Part shown: positions 11,456-23,700 of the stretch, in pieces
Layout of the letters: the number at the start of each line of letters is the position of its first letter
Numbering within the stretch: the stretch's first letter is position 1
Origin: Ctenosaura bakeri
Lineage: Eukaryota > Chordata > Lepidosauria > Squamata > Iguanidae
DNA length: 64,000 nt
Assembly: GCA_948474755.1 (NCBI GenBank)
Contig: CAOLHI010001247.1
Coordinates: forward strand, 310,001-374,000
Direction: 5' to 3'
Position numbers and translations under genes: made by a program
The notes under the pieces: generated by a model
Seen by the model: only the letters and a program-made list of their open reading frames with translations
The model's database searches: none
Told to the model about the DNA's origin: nothing

Positions 11456-11763
11456 CTACCAGACAGCATTATTTGGTACAATGTGTATTTGTGGATGTAC
11501 ATGAATAGTATATATATTATCCGGATCATGTTGTGCTATGTACACATCTTTACAATTCTTCCTGAAGGTTAAAGCAGTTCCATTAGTTTTCAAAATGCGC
11601 AAATTCTTGTTGGCACTTGTTAGGCTCTTTGTCAGCATTAATAACTGGCATGTTTTATTGCAGCCCAGTTCCAGCCAGTGTCTGCCAACTTGGTATAAAC
11701 AGAAGTCCAGCAATAGGTGGGTAGAGTGCAGGAAAAACAGTGCCATGTTCCTCCATTGGAGAC
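11456..11763 (-). other. UBE2G1: UBE2G1 exon 6, 3' UTR only (proximal part)
   Basis: The acceptor is TTGGCTTGCAG before GTCTCCAATGG, so the exon starts at 11763. The sequence (GCAATAAAACATGCCAG, AGAATTGTAAAGATGTGTAC, CATGATCCGGATAATATA) matches my memory of the 3' UTR of vertebrate UBE2G1 transcripts. It joins the exon 5 donor at 14630/14629, 38 nt past the stop codon. A minus-strand AATAAA at 11659-11654 could serve as a proximal polyadenylation signal. The exon probably continues beyond 11456; its 3' end is not determined. Confidence 0.85.
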
Positions 11764-14629
11764 CTGCAAGCCAAGAAGAGAAGATCGTCAGCCAGACTAG
11801 ATCTAAACTTGACAGCATCTTGATGCTAGGAAGTGCAGTAGAATGTAAAAGACATGTCTCTCCCAAAGCATTTCACAAAGCATCCACACAATACATTTGA
11901 CAGAGCTGTTTTTATAAGAACGTTGACTCTCATCACCAGTATCTGACCTGCTGTTTAGCATCCCAATTAAGTTTGCTCGAGGCCTAGTCTTAAGAGGTTT
12001 GTTTTAGAAGCAGCACACAGCTAGAATATTTGCACAATTAACATCTTTCTGTGATTAAATTATTTAAAGAGACTGTGCCACCTTTAAGTGCTGTTTTCTA
12101 AGATTAAGAACTACAGTAGTTGTGTTGACATATGAGCTCCTTCTATTTTTGATTCTATTCAAACCATAAAATTATGTCAAAAGCACCTTCTCTTCCTCAT
12201 TCAAATAGTAAGTTGGCTGAACTGTCTTGGCTAAATACATCAAGTTTAACAGAACTCTTCCAGAACATTAGAACAGTTTGCAGAAAAAGCCTAGCAGTTC
12301 TATCCATCAGCCCAGATGTTATCGGCCACTGATGATCAAAAGTGGCTTAGTCAAGTATGCTGTACAAAGTGCATGACACTCTTATTATCACTTGGGCTAT
12401 GGGGAAGGAAATCTATGTGAAGATCTGTTTTTTACACAGATGTTTAAGTGCCTTTTCATTATAGCCACTGAATATATCTATGGGAGATTAGAAAGGTTGT
12501 ATATTTTGTTTTGGCAGGTTATTGCTTAACAATATCTTGACCTATTTAAGCCAAAAGGGAGCAGTATTTGTACTGAGGGACTGAAGTGTCAAAAGAGCCT
12601 TAGTTGTCACACCAACTTAACTGTAAATCCTGGCAGGGTTTCCTTTTCCCTGCAGCAGCTACTAAAATTAAGCACCCACAGACCATCATCAGTAAGTGGG
12701 AGTACAATACATGGTGCCAAGATGGTAGCTCTATAACTTAAACCATCAGTAGCAACAGCATACCAGCTTACAAAGGGGAAAATGGTCAAAACCAAAGGCT
12801 CCTGAAAGCTGAGTCAAAAAGTAAATACCACAGGTGGAGCAGCCCTGTACAAAGTGTGGGTGGACAATTTTTGAATGTGCCATACATTCCAGTTAAGATT
12901 TTTGTGTGTGTGGAAAGAGTACTGTCATCCTCCCTGACAAAACTGCTCTCATATCCTGACTGGTAAATGAATGGTGTTGCTACTCTGGATTAGTAGAGAT
13001 TTCCAGTATGCATTCTGAGATGTAAAGAGTTCTCACTAGAACTATACCATACAGCCATCACAAATCAATTTAATGAGAGTCATTTAACCAAGTCAAGTAA
13101 GAGTAACACCCATGGGGGTATGGAGCATATGTCAACGCAGACAGGCAGAGCCTTGACTACCCATAAGAAAGTCATTCAACAAGACAGATACTTTGAAAAA
13201 CACAAGTTGTATCTGTTGCTATTGATAATCCTGTAAATTGTACAGAAAGCATAGAAAGAGGGACTACTATTGCAACCACTCTAACACCAACTATGAGGCA
13301 AAATTTTTTTGTTCACATAGAATGACTTTGCTGGATAATGTTCTGTATTACATTAAACAAACATACTGGTACTAAAAGTCTGATATTTTAAACACCCTAC
13401 CTTAAAATAAAACCCATCCTGTTTATATCAGTGCTTATCTTCTACCATTGGTGATTTCACATGCATGGGCCTGAGCAAGCCCATATCCACTTAGGGTCAG
13501 AGAAGCACAAGAGGTGCTCCCAATCCACCACTATTAACCTTTTTATTTCCACAAAGCCAAAAGTAAGACTGCAGAGTCATTGGGTTGTTTTTTTCAAAAT
13601 TATACACAAGTTTTCACATCCCTGTACTAGTTTAGGAAATATTATAATATTAGCAAATATTACAAGCATATCTGTCTATCAGACTACTTCTAAAATCAAG
13701 GACATATCATGCCAAGCACACTTGGACACCTCAACTACAGTCTTTCTTTATTCAGCTCCTCCTCCTGAGTCAGACTCTGGAATTTCAAAAACAATTTTTA
13801 TCCTGCCCCTCCTCTAAGAAGCTTTGAGGTGACATCCATGATCCCACACACCCTTATGCACAAAAACGTATGCCCCTAAGCAGCTCTTATGGTTGAGCAA
13901 GGACTTAGATACAAGCCATCCCCCATCTTGCCAATGAGCTATACCACCCTGGCTCTTCTAGGGACCAGGGGGCTATTTGTGCCTTGGAGACATAGATACC
14001 AACAAAGTAAGAAAGGCTTCAGCAACACCATTCAATGTCAAAGAGTTCCGATTCAAATTTCATTTTGGGGCAGGGTGACTCCTTCTCAATAGCAACTTTC
14101 ATTTCACATATAAACCAGTCACAAGAGCAATCTGAAGGAAGAGGGAAGCAAGTCCATACAACAAATGGAGGAATAAAATATCTAGGAAATATAAACTTGT
14201 ACTACAAAACTCCTTACCCCACTGCCTACATGGGTGAAAAAAATATGGCCTTGAGTCACATTTGGTTTTCTGTGGCCCTCAACCCCTCTGGACTTCCCAA
14301 ACTAACTTTTGACCCTTCCCATAAAAAAGGGTGAATAGCCTATCCTGGAAGCTACCATGACAAGCAACTCACCTTTTAAATAGCTTGCAGGGACCACTTG
14401 TCCTTGTCATCATAAAAAAATATATATACTGTTTTTAAAGTGATTCTGGTCACTACAGGTTGTTTTATTCTGAGCAATTTTATATAGTTCACGTAACCCC
14501 AGAGGATCTCAAGGAGAGAAAAGTGACCTCCAGATCCAGCACAATTCTGATAATAATAGACTGCTAGTATTTACACCACTTTGCTTTTCCAACTCATAGC
14601 GGATTTTCTGCAATGTGAAAAATACTTAC
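11764..14629 (-). other. UBE2G1: UBE2G1 intron 5 (within the 3' UTR)
   Basis: The donor is CAGG|GTAAGTATT at 14629 and the acceptor TTGCAG at 11764. It is 2866 bp. The only repeat recognised is a probable LINE tail near 13.77-13.84 kb (TTTATCCTGCCCCTCC). No other gene was recognised. Confidence 0.8.
13770..13840 (-). repeat. Probable LINE 3' tail fragment
   Basis: The plus strand reads TTTTTATCCTGCCCCTCCTC followed by AAGAAGCTTTGAGGTGACAT. This is the reversed form of the GGCGGGATAAA-type 3' box seen in other LINE tails of the window. Short and diverged. Confidence 0.4.
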
Positions 14630-14754
14630 CCTGAAAAAAGTGAAGCTACTAGCTGCTGAACTAAGTGTCACTCAAAAGCAGTCTCTTGGCTTTTTCTTAC
14701 ACAGCGGGCAACTTTCCTTTTGAATTCTCCATTTCTATCTTCCCTCCATTCTTT
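14630..14754 (-). CDS. UBE2G1: UBE2G1 exon 5: last coding exon plus start of 3' UTR
   Basis: The acceptor is TTTCTGCAG... read on the minus strand as CTGCAG|AAAGAATGG. It codes for [20 protein letters not shown] and then KSQETAFE, with TGA at 14670-14668. The exon continues 38 nt to a CAGG|GTAAGT donor, so the stop is in the penultimate exon. The short distance to the junction should keep the transcript out of nonsense-mediated decay. Confidence 0.95.
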
Positions 14755-17700
14755 CTGCAGATTCAAATCCAGATTTAAAATGAGCTCTCAGTATCACATA
14801 TTTTCCCAACTCCTCAGAAATCTGAAGAGTGCTATAAAATTACTTGCCTTTTCTTTCCAACAAGAGTAACTGACAATTTGTCATCCTGAATAGGAAGTTT
14901 CAATCATTTTTAATTTGTAGTTTGCTGACTGACTTCACAGCAAGTCTATTTAATTTTTTTTTTAAGGACATGTTTTCTCTTTCTGAGGCAACAGTGTGCA
15001 AGCCATGCATTGTGTACACTGAGATGAAGACTATGTATGTGCTAGAAGACTCAACTTTCTGTGCCAGAATATGCATCCTAAGCAAGTATGTATAATCATT
15101 CTGCTTTCCTTGCTATTAGGAAAGAAAACTGGCAAAGTAGAACACTGAATCCTCACTCCACTGATTGTCACTTCCCAATTTTGGAGAATTTGCTAGCCAC
15201 TGACATTTTCAGGCTCAATTTAACAGGTTAAGTACCAGCAAATTGACTCTAAAGTCAAAGCTGTACAATCATATTCCATACTCCTATGGTACAAGTCAGG
15301 TGTTTAAAGAGGTCCAAATCCTCCCAAGAAAAACAGCCCCAAAAGAAGCAGCACTACATCATCTACTAACCAGCAACTCTCAATTGCCAGAAAAATGGAA
15401 ATGGAGAGGGTGAGAACTTGTAAATAACAGCTATCAAACGATAAGTATATACATGCATATCTGCTTTGGAGGGAAGTTTCATTCACAGATTTAAGTGGCC
15501 ACAATTGTAGCCCGCTTTTGTGAAAATCATGTTATAAGCTGTGAAAGTTAATTGAGAGATACTGGCCTTCTCTAAATCTGGACAAGGAAAGCAATTGCTA
15601 TTTTGCAACAGTAACACTATTACCACACCACTTCTGTCCTATCCCTGCCTCATTTATTACCAGAAAATGTATTATGGGAAGTAATCTGTTTGCCAAGAAC
15701 CTTAAACCATTTCTAATGCAACCATTATTCAACAGCAATGCTGGGAAGAGATTTATTTACAAACCACACAAGTCATACCGCTGCATCAACATTTGCAGGA
15801 GAGTCGCCGTTGGGATCTGCCAGCATAGAAATTACACTAATCATTATGGTTTCCACAGTATGGATGGGAAGCCAGCGTTCTTCAGGTTTCTCATAGCCAT
15901 ACTTGTCTTCACCAGGCTCATGAAGGATGGAAATACAGACATCACCATTTTTATCAACTACAGAAAGAAGGAAAAAGATTTTTTTTTTTAGATGCTTAGC
16001 AATGTAGAAAATTTTTCTCTTTGGGAAATGGTGCAAAGGAAGGTAAAGGAGGAGGATTATATTCCACATATCCATACTGCTACAATTAAGGTATAATTAT
16101 CACCTAAATGATTATAAATACTTATTTTGAAAGGTGGAGCATAAATGTTGAAAATAACATTTCATTGACTGGCAGTAGACTTAGGACAGACACATGTCTT
16201 TACATTACAGTTAATTTACAAAATTTGCTGGTACAACATTGGGAAAAGGCCTAGAATAGATGTACATTTTGACAAATCCAACAGCCACTCTGCATTACAA
16301 CTTGCCACTACTGGACATTTTTCTCAGCAACGTCCATTAGCAGAAATGCACTGTGAGTTCTTGTAATACACTTTAACATAGTAGCTGTTCTATAATCCAA
16401 GCACCAACTGTTTCCACTTTCAAAATAGGGAACAGAGGCCAACAGTGACTTTTCCAAGATCGCTTTAGGTCATCCAGAGTCACCTGACACTAATAATCCT
16501 TGTTTCCTCAACGTTTTACCTAACACGCAATACCCATTCTGTGATATCAGACTATGATCAAGTACTTTTCCCTTCCCTACTGAAAGCATGTCTATTCACT
16601 GAATTAAATGGTCAGTATGTTCATCTTCCAGTTAAGTCACTTAGTCTGTGAACAGTTGGTGGGATCCACCTGCCCAGGGGCAGATGGAGATACGTCGAGT
16701 CTGATTTTGATCCCACTCTCCTTCCCATCAACTTCCTGGCAATTCTGCCTGGGAGTCAGGCAGAGGATCCTGTTGAATGGGATGGGCTTTGGAGAAAGGG
16801 AGTTTTGTGGAAAAAATGGGCAAAGACACTACCTTCCTCAATTAAAGTATTTCCATTCAATTTCCCATAAACTCCCCCTTCCAACATACCCCCTATGCTA
16901 CACAACAGGATTCACATAGTCTTCAAGAAGTATTTTGGGAGAGGCAGGGTGAGGAAATCAGTTTCCACTAGCCTCTTTTTGCAGGTGTATGTCTGACACT
17001 AATTAAACCTGTAAAGAGATTATTTGAGGCCAAGAAATAGACATTCCTATCTCAAATTTTCCACACTCCTAAGCTGAGACAGAATACTACACTTCATACA
17101 TAATAAAGACACTGTCTTACCATTTGGATGCCATATTTCTGTGATAAACTTCATTTTTGGCGGTCTGAGTGGATAGTCCTTTGGGAACGTAAGATGGGCC
17201 TTGAAAACGCCACCTTCACTGGAAAAATTAACAAACATCTTATTAACTGGCCTTTAGAAGGTTCACGGTCTTATTTGATGATTGCTTTGAGCCCCTAGGC
17301 AATGTGTTGAAAGCACAGTAACTCAAAGAACTGTTCATAAGAATAGTGTTCAGTGAACAGTTGATTAAATGACTGAGTGAAACATATAGCTGGCAGGTAA
17401 GTACCTTTTTTGGGGATTCCAATATAAAGACTAAACCAAGACTACATCTCAGGATCGTTTAATTAATCTGATTATCCCTTTAGTGACTTCCTCTGTGGAA
17501 GTAAAGGAACTTCAGAAGTATTTATTTAAGATGGACAGTGTTTTTTGCTTACACATTCTAACTCTGAAGTCAGGCGTTCAGTGCCATGCATGCCACTCCA
17601 CATACACAAATTTCAGATTTAGGTCTGGATTTAGGTCTATCAAACTTCAAACATTAGTAACATTCCGATTCACTTTTCTTACTAAAAAACATACCTTGAC

Positions 17701-20700
17701 CTAAATGACATTTTGATCTATAATCAGGTACAAAAGATGAAGTCTTTTATCTTACACTTCTTTATCATAGAGACTACACACATAACTGCATTTCCTTTTC
17801 TGTGTTCTTTATATATTAGCAACCAAGTACTCAAAATCATTGGGTTTGATTAATGGGGCTGGCAATCACAAATAGATCATGACCGCGGTGAGATATCTGC
17901 TTAAAAATAAAATACTAAGGCACTAGAAAAGTACACACAGTCCAGTACTCCACCAAATGAGAGAAGATCTAGCCCAATCACCACATTCAATCTAGCTACA
18001 TATCATAGATTACTGATGATTATCAAGCCATGTGTCAAACTTATACTTAATGATTTGCCCAGCTGATATAAAGATATTCTGTTTATGATGCCACCATAAA
18101 TTTGGAATTTAATGAGCAAAATCTGATTGATAAACACCAACCTTCTTGTGTTTGGGACCCATCATTCTCCAGCCTTTGTGTTTTAGTTAAGCTCATCATT
18201 GTTATGGCTGTGGCTGTTGTATAGATACACTAAATGCAACACTAACAAATCTTAACATAATATTGGAAAAAGGACAAAATGGAGACTATTTCTACACCAC
18301 AACTCTATGCTTGATCTATAAAGTTACTGCCATGACTCCCACTGCTTATGAAAATGTAGTCAAGATAAATGTAATAAACTCTCTGCATTAAGCTTTAGCA
18401 ATCCTGTCCCCAGACAATTCTACACAGTGACATGTGCATAAGGAATTATCACAAAATCAGTATGCCTGTAGCTTAGATATGGCACACAACAGGCAGAGGA
18501 AGAAAACAAAGTAAGACGGAGCAAGAATATTAAGTTAGAAATAGGTCCCATTAAGTTAGAAATAGGTCCCATAAACAGGTAAGTTCTGGATATCCATTTT
18601 TTAATAGATTTTCTCCAGCACGGTCTGGAACAGTAGAGTGTCCAGATCAAAACGTTTCTCCACACATGCAGTCACAAAGCTTCCATGTTTCTATGGGTGC
18701 AAGACCGGCAAACATTTGTCACATAGCAAGTGTTACAGAGCCACCTGTACACTGCATTGTCTCTGTTAAGTGAAATAATCATTTTCTTGGCTGCATGCCT
18801 AAACTGGCATTTTGTATGTGGCAGGTGTTAACTGAATGAACACTAGGACAAATGCCTGAACTTGCACTTGTCAAGCAGTAACAGCGGTAAGCCATGCACT
18901 TCCATGTATCAATACCATTTGTGCATGACATCTGTTCAAGAGAAAGTGACCTTATTCCAAGCTTTCCCTTACATCATCAGCACATCTAAAGAAATATTAC
19001 AGTTTGCTAAGTGACAGAATCACACTGCTAGGTGACCATGCTACTAGACAGATTCTTCTAGGTCTTGCCATTTATATATCAGAATTTATCCCAATACACA
19101 AAAGCATAGAAGAAAATTCATTTGCTTTTTTGCATTTCATGGATGGCTCATCAATCTGCAATCATTGCTAGAGAAGCCAAATTTAAAGCAATAAGCTACA
19201 GTTCTGTAGCCAAGTTTGGATATCCCGTCAAACTACACTTACTACAGAGTTCAAGTCTTCATTAAAGAACCTACCAACACTAACAAAGACCTAATCTTAC
19301 TAGGGCTTTCAGTTGTGGAAGTCCCCAGAGCACAAACATCACAGTAACTATAGGTTGTTGTGGGTTTTCCGGGTTTTTAGGCCGTGTTCTATTAGTATTT
19401 TCTCCTGACGTTTCGCCTGCATCTGTGGCTGGCATTTTATCGTCTGAAGATGCCAGCCACAGATGCAGGCGAAACATCAGGAGAAAATACTAATAGAACA
19501 CGGCCTCAAAACCTGGAAAACCCACAACAACCTATGGATTCCGGCTGTGAAAGCCTTCGACTTTACATCACAGTAACTCTCCAGAATTTAGCTGCAACCC
19601 ACAGAGCAATCCTATGCAAGTATTTAGAAGTCGGCTGAACAGGACTTATTAAGTGGGCTTTTTAACACTGGCGCCTTAATCTACTTAGGACATTCACATT
19701 TCTATTTGAGAGATACTCTTATTTAGGGCTAAAGCTTCATGACCGCCTCCCCATCTTTCCATTTGAAACACGATTTTTTTCCTTTCTCCAAATCTTTAAG
19801 GGGAAGCCTGTATCTATAAGTATTCATAGCACAATTCTGTCCCTTGCAGGGGAAGAATAGTGTCAAGTGAAAGACTACAAACAGGCAACTAGTGTTGCTT
19901 GCTAAGCACCCAATGCTACGTTTGGCAGAATGAATTTATCTCATTACCTTCTAAATAAAGGAAGCCGTGTACAATAATGGCTTTAAGGAATGACAGTTCA
20001 GAATACAATATCACACCAGTATGTACTACCCCAAAACAAAGTGTTAAGCCATATTTTAGAATTAATATCAAATCAATTTCAGATGGGCAAACCCCCCACA
20101 AAATCCAGTTAACAATACTTTAGACATTTCAGTTGCTACTTACTACAGTGTATCTGGAGGACCAATAATGAGGACTTCCCATCGGTAGAGATCATTGTCA
20201 TCTATTAAGCCTGCTGAAAAGCCTTCTACTGGGTTTTTGTTAAGTTCTGTTGGGCAAAAAAAGAGAGAGAGAGAGAGAGAACTACATTGTTATATAATGT
20301 AACCATTGCAGTGTAGTGGTTTGAGTGTTTGAGCAGAACTCCAAGAGACTAGGGTTCAAATCCCTGTTCAGCTATGCTAACCCACTGCACAATTTTGGGC
20401 AAGTCACACTCTCTCAGCCTTAGAGGAACGCACTGGGAAACCACTCCTGAGTAAATCTTGCTAAGAAAACCCTAGAGTAGGGTTGCCATAAATCAGAGTT
20501 AGCTTGAAGCAACATAACAGCATATGCCTATACTTCAGTTAACCAAGTAGACGTGTTCCTGCACATTACTTCTTTAACTGAAACCCTGGTATCAGAGGTA
20601 GAAATAATGTGAGAAGAACACCATACAAGAAAAGTTTAACATGTTCAGTGAATTGTAACTTAAAATTTTAGATGAGACCAGAGGGGCCATCCAATCCAAC

Positions 20701-23700
20701 CCCTGCCATGCAGGAATACACCATCAAAGCATTCCCAACAGATGAGCATCCAGCCTCTGCTTAAAAACCTTCAAAGAAGGAGACTCTACCACACTCCATG
20801 GAGGCAGCAGATTCCAGCTCTGACCATCAGGACTTCTTGAGGGTTAGGTGGAATATCTTTTCCTGTAGTTTGAATCCATTGCTCTTTGTCCTGGTCTCTG
20901 GAGCAGACACACATGTGAAATGCACATGCAAAATGAAATTGCCAGGTCACATAGACCTTGCACAAGTAAACAAAAACATACAGAATCTCCTAGAGATTAC
21001 CTGAAGGCATCTTCCAAAACACATCCAGGGGTGACTTTTTCTTTTGTCAGCTACCACTTCTTTATGATTTCCATTTTTCCATTCCAAATTTATACAGCTG
21101 GAGTAGCTCATGAGGCAGGCTTATCTGCTCTCCTGTGTTGCTGTTCACACATGCTCTGTGAGAGATTCTGGAAGCATCATGTGTGGTTTACCTTGCCTGC
21201 TACCGGCAGGCACACAGAGCTACAGAACAGTTGGCTAGAGGAGTAGCCCATTCTTTCTCAGCTTGAGTTTAACCCCACTGTTTGAGGCAGACTCACTCCT
21301 GCAGCCTCCCACTTTTTCCCTGCCTTTCTTTGCCATATTTTCAATGTCAACGCTGCTAAAAAAACAAACAAAAAAAACCTTCCTGCTAGATAGACTCTCG
21401 ATGGGCCTAAAATGACTTTATAAAAATACGCCTGTATTTCATAAAAAGCAGAGCTGCTCATTCCAAGTCACATTTTCCTCATCTCTTAGGTGCAACCATA
21501 TTGCCTTCTGGCAAGATTTCTCTTTCCCCAAACAATTAAATAATTCTACTGCAATTCACTGTTAATTCTAAGGTGAAACAACCAGAAGCCAGTTATCTTG
21601 AGCAGAGGTGTAATAAAATCTGCTCCCTTTCATAATGCTAGATTGGTATATGTGCCACATTTACTGAAACTATCAAGTTGGTTTGCAACTACATTCCTTC
21701 AAACAAGGGAACAGGGACCCGGATCCACCACATTATGTTTGTTTTAAGTCAAAATGCCCCCTGTCTATTTCACAGAGTGAGCTGGCAACCATGCCACACT
21801 TCTTTCTCTTCCACCTGGCTTTTTCTATTTTGGACCTAGAAGAGAGCCTTTTCAAGAAAGGAACTGAAAGTCATTCTGTTTTTTTTTACCCCTGGGCCAG
21901 AACAGCTGGCAGCAAAGTGTGTTTGCATGCCCCCTCTGTAGGGGATACAATGAGTAAAAAAAAATAAACAAAAAATTTGGGGGTACAGCCCTCTGCAGCC
22001 CCATAAGGGGTAAATACAGACCCTAAAACTCAGTCTGGACACTTGCCTAAAAATGTATCAATTAAGAGTTTTACTACAGTCACCCCTCCACATTCACTAG
22101 GGTTAGGGGCACAGGACCCCCATGAAAGTGGAAAAATTATGAATAATTCTAGGCCCTCCAAAACCATATTTAACACACACAAAAAGTATGACCACCATAT
22201 TCAATCCACTGTGAATCCCTTTGAAGCATCAGGGCTCCTTCATAAAGTAGAAGTGGGCGGCTGGGGGGCTTCCAGCCACCTCCACTGCTGTCCCACATAA
22301 TTTTTAATAGGGACTTACAAGCCTTGTTCACAGTTTCTCAGTCTCACAAGGCATGCAGTTCCTACTAAAAATGGCACAGGGAGGCTGCAGAGGTAACAGC
22401 AAATAATCCATGAATAATCAAATCTGCAAAAGTGAAACCCACAAACGTGGAGTGCTTACCGTACTTTACTTAAAAACATATATAGACAGAACAAGCTTCT
22501 TCTCCCATCCCTCCTTTGTTAAATGTTGTATCATTTGTTTCAAAGCTGAATTCAAAGTGCTGGTTGTAATCTAGAGAGCTCCAAACAGCCCAGTATCTGA
22601 AAGACGATCTTTCCTCACATAAATCTGCATAGGAAGCAATGTTGTCCTTATAACACGTTTTTCATGTGCCCCCCCCATATGCTAAGAATCAGTGGCAGGC
22701 TACTAGAAACATGCCTTTTCTATAGTGGCACCCAGTTGATGGCATCCCCTATATGTTCACCAACAACCTAAGAAAGTAATATATGGCATGAAGGAGAGGC
22801 CATCCTGTCCATTCACATTTTAATAGTACTTTTGTGTGTGCACACATATGCCTTCAAGTCACCTGTCAACTTATGGTGACCCCATGGATTTCATACTGTT
22901 TTCTTAGGCTGGGAGAACTCAGAGGTGGTTTTGCCAGTACCATCGTCTGATATATAGCCTACAGCACCTGATATTCGTTGGCAGTCTCCCATCTAAATAC
23001 TAACGAGGACTGACCCTAGTTTGCTTCTAAGATCAGACACAATCTGGTACTCAGTGTCCCTTTAACTTACTTAGCCATAATTACTGTTTATTACTGTTTC
23101 ATTCAGATTGAAAATTATTCTCTCCATGGCTTTTAAAGTCAAAACATACAGAATAATTTTCTTCAAAATAAACTAAGATATGAAAACTTTTGTCCACAAT
23201 CTAGACCAACTATTACATATTCACAAGGAACATAAATCCACTTTGGAGCACAAGTAGGTTCAAAAAGTTTATTAAAGTACAATGTATATGCTCAAGCTCA
23301 TGATTACAGAAATTCAAAAATCAGTTGCAGTGATGCAGAGCAGTGATGGAAATGAAAGCAGCAGTAAAAAGGAGCAGCCAGAAAAGAACTGCACCTGTGA
23401 CTGAAAAATAATCAAATGTACTCTGTACGCTGTCCGGCAGTGGAATCTGTTGCCTCGGAGTGTAGTGGAGTCTCCTTCCTTGGAGGTTTTTAAGCAGAGG
23501 CTGGATGGCCATCTGTCGGGATTGCTTTGAGGGTGTTCCTGCATGGCAGGGGGTTGGACTGGATGGCCTGTGTGGTCTCTTCCAACTCTAGATTTCTATG
23601 ATTCTATGACTTGACACATCTTTGTTCCAGTCTGAGACATCAAATTCTGAATTTGACCCTCAAGGTGACTGCACGCATGCACACCCACCCACAGAGTTAT

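Larger units (their letters stand above)
17219..20143 (-). other. UBE2G1: UBE2G1 intron 2
   Basis: The donor is CTGTA|GTAAGTAGC and the acceptor TTTTCCAG; 2925 bp. It contains the 21-bp duplication at 18530-18571 and the palindromic insertion at 19350-19564. Confidence 0.9.

Noticed and set aside
19280..19638. Two mirrored frames sharing [19 protein letters not shown]
   Set aside because: The shared peptide on opposite strands results from the palindrome and is not a coding sequence.
22957..23048. Functional 5S rRNA gene
   Set aside because: Many substitutions, including the internal promoter, and fusion to a SINE tail. It is a SINE.
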